From the NCBI GenBank assembly GCA_020809705.1, contig CP085827.1, positions 2,418,001 to 2,482,000 of the forward strand: a stretch of DNA of 64,000 nt, given 5' to 3'. Below the pieces are notes generated by a model, which ran no database searches, was not told the DNA's origin, and worked only from the letters and a program-made list of their open reading frames with translations. How positions within the stretch are numbered: position 1 is the stretch's first letter; each line of letters starts with the position of its first letter. Below are positions 57,729-64,000 of the stretch, one piece after another. The stretch comes from Calonectria ilicicola. Its lineage: Eukaryota > Ascomycota > Sordariomycetes > Hypocreales > Nectriaceae. The position numbers and the translations under genes are program-made.

Positions 57729-59661
57729 CTACCACAACTTGATTGGCTGTAATGGGCCATTCCACCTGTTAGAGTCAGATCCCCCGAGGCCCATGACGAA
57801 CCCTGAACCAACGAGTAACCATTTCTCATTTTGTTGTCGGAAAAGAAATGGAGATGGAAAAGAATCTACAAGAGATAAAACGTCTCCTTTTTGGAGCAAC
57901 GGAGGCCCGATCCCGAAACATCCGTTTTCCGTTCGAAAGATGCACCTACCGACCAATATCCTGAAAACTTGGACCCAAAATCTATCTGTATCCACGCGCA
58001 TCGGGTTTTGATGATAGTCATTAAACGTCGAGAATTCTTCCGTCAACGGTTGGAATTCTGTTCCATCAAAATAAGATAGAGCTTCAGAAAACAATATAAG
58101 AAGTATACGATTAATATCAACCAAACTTGAGAAGTTCGATGAGAAGTGTATATTACGATAATTCACATCAATATCAACCTGAGGGTTTATCAGCAGAGTT
58201 TCCAGTCCATAGATAAAGAAATATTACCATTTGGTGGATAAAGCTATAAACTAAGAGACTGGCGTCGGTGGAGCGGGCTGAAAGTCTTTCCTTCTTAAGG
58301 TCCCCGTTGTGCAATAGTGTGCGAAAAAATACTTCCTTCAGCGGCATTCCAGTTGGATACTCGGAGGAACCGTATGTCGATAGTAACAATTTCGAATACG
58401 TATGAATACTCAGGGTTTTATTATCCGTACGGTCCCAAACATGAGAAACCTGATCCACAAAGCCACCGAATACCTGCAATGATGTTCGAAGCTCATTGAT
58501 GATAAGTTTGTCGTACCATAGCCCTGAGGCTTTGTCATCTACCATCCAAAGATAATGTGAAGAGTGCTTTAAGCAGGATAGATGTGGAAGCCATGATGGG
58601 AACCCTTCATTCAGACACTTCATGGGGCATTCGTGATACCCGATTCCGGCATATATGATTGGCTGGTGGAAGTATGCGCTATGCCTTTGCTTCCGATACC
58701 ACTCAACCCCTTGCTCAATATAGAGCTCTTCGATTGATTTTCTGTAGTCAGGAGTAATCTGAGATTCCGATGTTCCCAGAAGAGCATACACGTAATCACG
58801 CGGCTCTGAAGCGTCTAGAATGCGCCCCGCTATGAACATATCGTAAATGGGAGGTGGTTTGCCCTTTGCCGTTTTTTCGCGAAGATAATCCATGTAACTG
58901 AGATTTCCAAGATATGTTTCCAATATTGGTAGTGAGCTGCCTAAGGTTTTCGTAGCGGCGTCTGACTGGCAACGTTTGAATCCTCCCAGCACGGCCAACT
59001 TCAAATCAGGCCAACAGATTGATGCGTATCCACATTGAAAGATCAAGTTTCTTGCTAGGATCATTTCCTGTTGTATCCAGAGTCGTTTCCAGTAAGGCCG
59101 AGTCAGGATGGCAAGAATCGCTTTCCATGACCGGTTTTCGGGTTCTGCTCCGCTTAGCGCCGGTTCGTGTAGCTCCGGAAGAGCATTGAGCCACTCAGAA
59201 TCATTCGAATGAAAATTTCGAAGCTCAGTAGCCATTCTACCAAACATTTCAAATGCCAAGTCACTATCATCCTCGGCAGTACCGAGCCAGGAGATGACTT
59301 TTGAGGCCCTTTGGTAGATCTCATTCATTTTCTGGACTTGGCTGCTCTTCTCATCCTTGTCGCCTTGATGAATGCATACCGCATCTACCCACAAATAAAC
59401 TGTTTTCTTTCTGCGTCTAATATGGCGCAATGCAGCCACTAAGTTCGGGCGAGCTGCAAAACGGTTCCCACGGATGAAGATTATATTAGAGCACGGTGAC
59501 TCTCCGCAGCAATATGATAAGGCAACATATGGGATCTCATTAGTTTTGAGATCTACTGTGAAAAGGCTGCCTTCTATCGGGTCCATTCGCCTGATGGAAG
59601 GCTGGAGAGCAAGAAGCCTGATTTTGGACCCATTTGGAGGGAGGCGATTTGTGTAGAACAT
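57729..59661 (-). CDS. HET-domain (heterokaryon incompatibility) protein
   Basis: Two exons, 59661-58228 and 58178-57729, with a 49-nt intron (GTAATA...CCTCAG), give 627 aa. The first frame alone would stop early; the second exon supplies the usual HET C-terminus, GRCIFRTENGCFGIGPPLLQ then KGDVLSLVDSFPSPFLFR and WLLVGSGFVMGL. HET blocks in order: PYVALSYCCGES (about residue 45), LWVDAVCIHQGDKDEKSSQV then QKMNEIYQRASKVISWLG, RPYWKRLWIQQEM, and EPRDYVYALLG. HET proteins mediate cell death after fusion of unlike hyphae and are often rapidly evolving. The partner is unknown. No NACHT or repeat domain is attached. Confidence 0.9.
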
Positions 59662-60768
59662 TGTATTTGACTAATTTTTATGATGAGATCGGGAAGAATT
59701 CATCTTTCAAAGATTAAAATAGAGTGTAGACTACGGTCCAAGCAGTAATTCGATAATAGAAAAGCAAAAACAATATACACATACCGGAGACCGCCGGGAT
59801 ATATAGAGAACATCTTTAAGGTTATTTTGTATTCGGAGTGCCGTGGTATCCTATTGAAGCATGTGAAAATGGTTGACTACAGTACTCAAAAATCTAGAAT
59901 GTAACCATTGGGGGAAGGGTAGTGGTTAGCCGGCGATACGTGCTATCAAGTTAGTGGAATGGAACTCACCCAGGCCATCAGCCTGCATATGGGGATCACA
60001 AATGCTACCTGACGTGGCACCAGTAATTTGGAATCATCTGCTTTCACGCAACTCCGGTATGCAGCACAGAGGCAGAATTATAATGTCACCCAATCATGGC
60101 GAAGCCCGCAGTGCTACTTTCATTGCATACCAGTTGCTGAACGAAGCGAATCGCACCATCATGACCCAAGAATGACAAGCATGCTTATGGTAGGAGCTAA
60201 GATCATGAAATTGGAGAAATCGGAGGGGGGCTAATACCACACACCAAATTTGAAATAACAATCTGCTACAAGAGCGAGATTGGGAATTTGTGGTTGTAGT
60301 TTCTAAGTAACCATTGCTTTTTGTATTATAGAAACTGGAAAAATTGACACCTGGCTGCTCTTGTGGTTGAGTAGTGCATCTTTGGAACCCCATTATATAA
60401 GTACACTCTCATCCTAACAACGGACAGACCTTTGCATAAACTTGATTGAAGGATGGAAGTTTGACATGACCCGTTGCATAAACATGGGATATGAACAGGA
60501 ATGCTTTGGAAGAGCAACTTGTACAACTGCTTGTGACGCTGAACCTTTTTGATGAATTTGTCATAGTAGTACCTGATAAATGTAAATATAATAATCATGA
60601 AACTTTGGAAATATTCATGCAATGTGTTTTATCACATTATTTGACCCAACAAGGTGAAATTTACAGAGAACGATCTGTTTTGGGAAGCAAATTTAATACT
60701 ACCAGTGTTTGAGCCTCAATGCGATCACTAATAGTCTGGCATGACATGTTTTACAAGGGTAGATGCTT
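59662..60768. other. Intergenic
   Basis: HET gene promoter region and PDI 3' flank. No gene seen. Confidence 0.5.
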
Positions 60769-62308
60769 TTACAGCTCTTCATGGACAACCTCCTCTTGTT
60801 TCTCCTCAGCTTCGATCTTGGTCTCTGGCTCAGCTTCTGGCTCGGCCTCGGCAGCCTCAGTGCTCTCAGCACTCTCGGTGGGGGCGCTCTCCTCAGACTT
60901 CTTCTCCTCGGTCTTCTCAGTAGCCTCGACAACAAGACCCTGGGGCAGCTTCTTCTTGGTACCTTCACCCATGCGAATGGTGTCAATCCAGTTCTCGACG
61001 CTCTGAACGGCAAAGTTGCCACTGTACTGTCGCCACCAATTGCGACGGGCGTTTATAGCGATCAAGTTCACCTCGCCATCAAGCTCCAGAGCCTTAGGAA
61101 GAGCAAATGCAGCCTCGCTGTCGCTGGCGATCGAAAAGAAGGGGAAGAGGTTACGCCCGCTATGAACATATTTGGTGTGGAGGTGAGATAGGGAGCTAGT
61201 TGCTTTTTCACCAGCAGGAGTCTCTTCAGAGGGGTGGAATAGAAGCACACAAGTGTGAGATTTGCGGTCAAGGCACTCTTTGGCCAGTTCCTCCTGGGTA
61301 GATACTGATGAGATGGGGATAATGGTGGGAATAGCAGTCTGAGCAGAAGCTTCGGTGGTGGAGGATGAGGATGGCTCCTCGGGTTCCTCCTCCTTCTCCT
61401 TCTTCACCTTCTCGGACTTCTTGGTCTTCTCACTCTTCTTGGTCTTGGAGCTTTTGCCTGACTTGTCGGTGCCCTTTGCCTTGCCGCCCTTCTTGAGGGG
61501 AGCAGGATCGGGGTTAGGCTCACCGGCCTGAGAGAGGAACTTGACAATGGCCTTTTTCTCGATGGCTCCTTCGTAGCGGATAGGCTCCTGGTCCTTGCTA
61601 GGGATGAGAATCAAGGTGGGGAATGTGTCAATAGCAAACTTTTCAACGGCGGCCTTTTCCTTGTCCCGGATCTGGGCAACAGAGATGACGTCGAGGAAGT
61701 CAATGGCAATGCTCCTCAAGAGAGGAGTGGTGGTGCCTTTGGAGCTGAAAAAGATGGCCTTGGGCTTGTCTCCATCCAGGAAGTCGTCAAGTTCTTTGGC
61801 TGTTACTCGAGTGACGTGGTTGTTGACTTTGCTGGCAACGGCGTTGACGATGGGACCGGCGGCACGCTCACCTTGGTAGTCCTCAACAACGGGGTTGCCA
61901 TACTTTTTGCCAGGGCGGACAATCTTGAGGGTAGGGAAGCCCTTCACGCCCTGCATGCCACAGAACTGCTTGTTCTTGTCCTCGTCGCAGTTGATGGCAG
62001 CCACCTTGGCGATGCCATCAAGCTTCTTAGCGGCCTGCTCGTAGGCGGGCTTGAGGTTCTGGCAGTGACCGCACCAGGGAGCATAAAACTCGACGATCTG
62101 CACGGGTGGGTTAGCGGTTGAGTGGCGTTCTAGCCCCAAGCGGGAAGTGCGCAAAGCATACCGACGTGTAGTTGGATTTGGCAATCAGCCTATCATAGTC
62201 GTTGGCATTGACCTGGAGCACAGGCGAGTTCTTGGTGTAAAAACCTTGAGCGGCGGGTAGAGCGGCCAGCGCCGCCGTCAACGTCGCGAGGACGGTGGGG
62301 TTGTACAT
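60769..62308 (-). CDS. ER protein disulfide isomerase (single CGHC, MPD1-like)
   Basis: Exons 62308-62162 and 62097-60769 (64-nt intron with CGCTAAC) give 491 aa. Signal peptide at residues 1-21 (LATLTAALAALPAAQG). One active thioredoxin domain has EFYAPWCGHCQNLKPAYE, with Cys58 and Cys61. A second thioredoxin-like region (about 140-240) lacks a CxxC and probably binds substrate. A Lys-rich spacer (KSSKTKKSEKTKKSEKVKKE) precedes a third hydrophobic region, then an acidic Glu-rich tail ends in HEEL, a variant of the HDEL/KDEL retrieval signal. It forms and rearranges disulfides in the ER and is probably raised by the unfolded-protein response. It is divergent to VTA1. Confidence 0.93.
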
Positions 62309-62900
62309 GGTGGTGCAGTGAGCCGTGAGCAGTGGGTAATGGGAATAAGTCGAGCGAGGGGGAGAGAGAGAGTTCGAGACACAGAGAAACAGAAAAACAA
62401 TAGAGACTGGAGGGCGGGAAGAGTCTCACGATGGTGAAATTATGACGATATCGTGGCTTATAGCCTCAGGCCAGGCAATCATCCACCTGTCAACAACCGG
62501 GTCAACAAAGGTTGCAAACTGGCATCTTCGGGACGGCTTCAACAGGAAAAAGGAAGGCGAAACGCCACGCTACCAATTCGGCCATGTGCCGGGGGAGCTG
62601 GAGCCACAGGTGGCGCGAGCTGCGTCCATGACGAACAGACGAACAGGCCACACCAAGAGAGCCTGGGGAACCTGTGGCGCAGCACCGCCCCTCAGGTGTG
62701 GCCTAACGACTTACGTCAACAAGGCTGAGGTGGGGGACTTGGATCCAACACTCTAGGCATTCCCATCAACACACCTGATAGGCAGCGATTTTGTCGCCTT
62801 TCCTCTCCCAAAACACCACCTCGGGGCCTTGCAAAATCGCTCCCTCGTGTCTTACTCTTGATCTCCATCTCCCGCTGCTGTCCGCCCCTTTACTGCCACC
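62309..62900. promoter_or_regulatory. Divergent promoter region, PDI / VTA1
   Basis: About 590 bp between divergent start codons. A CCACG word (62564-62568) next to CCAAT (62573-62577) recalls the two halves of an ER-stress element, but the spacing and order are not canonical. Confidence 0.4.
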
Positions 62901-64000
62901 ATGGCGGAGCCTCTCCCCGCCGCTCTCAAGATCCCCGAGGTCTCGCGCTTCATCAATCGCGCAAATCAGCTGAGGACCATTAAGCCGGCCATTGCCTATT
63001 GGTGTTCGTTTGCGCCCTTCTCGCACTACAATCGCATTCGCTAACATTCATCCTTCTCTTCGGTGCGTAGGCGAATACCATGCCGTCAACCAAATCGTGG
63101 GCAAGAACCTCCACACCACTGACGAAGATACCTTCAACTACACAAAGACGCTTCTCGAGCGCCTCGAAGAGACCAAGAACGAGCGCGCGGAAGATGATGC
63201 TATTGTAGACAACACCGCCGGTCAAGCATACGTCGAGCAGTTCGCCCAGCAGACATTTGATCGCGCTGAGCGGACCCTACGAGCCAACAAGGTGACGAGG
63301 TGAGCTTTGAGAGGTTATTGTGCCCATGTTCGCCAAACTAAGACTCGTCGCAGACAAACGGCCGACACATTCGATGCTGCAGCGACATTTTTCGACCTCA
63401 CCCGCGAATGGGGTACCCCCGAGCCCGAAGTTCTGCAAAAGATTAAATTCGCAAAATGGAACGCTGCTCGCATCCTAAAGGCCATCCGCGAAGGCAAGGA
63501 CCCCAACGAATCGAACCCCAAAATCGTGGAGGAAGAAGAAGAAGAAGCCGCGCCAGCGCTTGACCCCAATGATCCAGACGTCCAACAGCTCTCAGGCTTG
63601 TCGCCTCGCGCTGCGACAGTTGAGGATGCTCCTGACATTGGCGAACCATCGGGTTTGCCCAACTTCATCGACCAGCCGCCACAGGCTCCTGCTTCTAGCG
63701 AGGGATACTTCCCACCGCAACCACCTCCAGCGCAGAAATCTCCCGATCCTTTTGTGCCTTCCCCTCTTAGCCAGAGCCCCGTTCCAAGTGGCCCAATTGC
63801 CCCTCCTCCCGACCAACTAGTCAGCCAATCCTCTACTCCTGCGCCATCCGCTGGTCCTCCTCCCCCCCTCCCCCCTCAGGAACCCATTCAACCCTCAGGC
63901 TTCTCTATGCCCCAGATTCCACCTCAGCAATCGCCACAGGTTCCCCTACATCCTTCCTCTCAGTTCAGCCCCTCGGCGCCCGGTCCCTCGGCCTCGTTTG
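62901..64000 (+). CDS. VTA1: VTA1 (ESCRT-III/Vps4 cofactor), 5' part
   Basis: Starts at ATG 62901 in an excellent context (GCCACCATGG). Exons 62901-63003, 63071-63299 and 63354 onward; introns 67 and 54 nt. The reading frame is still open at the window edge. The N-terminal two-MIT domain is clear: ALKIPEVSRFINRANQLRTI, PAIAYWCEYHAVNQIV, then NKVTRQTADTFDAAATFFDL and KIKFAKWNAARILKAIREGK. A long Pro/Ser/Gln-rich linker follows (from about residue 170). The C-terminal Vps4-binding helices lie beyond the window. The protein stimulates Vps4 ATPase in multivesicular-body sorting. Confidence 0.93.

Overview
The window is nuclear DNA of a filamentous ascomycete (Pezizomycotina). A Sordariomycete, perhaps of the Hypocreales, is my inference from protein style rather than something shown. 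The direct evidence is short spliceosomal introns of 47-95 nt (GT...CTAAC/CTGAC...AG), a tRNA-Phe gene with a 19-nt intron, HET and ankyrin proteins, fungal oxidoreductases, and AT-rich decayed patches with transition-only differences of the kind left by repeat-induced point mutation (RIP). Gene models below were spliced by hand from reading frame, splice consensus and family conservation.

Layout. 0.1-11.4 kb is gene-dense: oleate hydratase, tRNA-Phe, a broken RBR ubiquitin-ligase gene, a conserved small membrane-anchored protein, a secreted BBE-type FAD oxidase and an M3 metallopeptidase. 11.5-13.2 kb holds a decayed gene and a short dispersed repeat. 13.7-17.0 kb is a five-exon CSC1/OSCA-type channel. 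17-27.6 kb is gene-poor and full of relics: an interrupted unknown gene, an Ulp1-like relic, an SNF2-helicase relic, a three-copy short repeat and AT-rich islands. 27.6-39.3 kb returns to intact genes: an orphan nuclear-type protein, a zinc alcohol dehydrogenase, the exosome subunit RRP41, a divergent pantothenate-kinase-like protein, another orphan, and a nucleoside-phosphorylase-ankyrin protein. 39.6-40.4 kb is a minisatellite built of 25-bp and 54-bp units. 41.4-47.7 kb carries a secreted protein, an aldo-keto reductase and a GMC oxidoreductase. 48.2-51.0 kb is a phosphotransferase (APH) pseudogene split by about 1.8 kb of decayed sequence that contains a truncated relative of the 27.6-28.8 kb orphan. 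53.8-64.0 kb has a CRIB-domain protein, a HET protein, a protein disulfide isomerase and the start of VTA1.

How the genes fit together. Housekeeping functions (RRP41 in RNA decay, VTA1 in ESCRT, PDI in ER folding, CSC1 in osmosensing, CRIB in Rho/Cdc42 signalling) are mixed with accessory ones (HET, PNP-ankyrin, secreted oxidases, orphans). I see no biosynthetic cluster backbone gene. The most notable items are the PNP-ankyrin protein next to an orphan, the pantothenate-kinase-like protein that lost its glycine-rich phosphate motif, the two-unit minisatellite, and the RIP-mutated repeat inside a nested set of pseudogenes.
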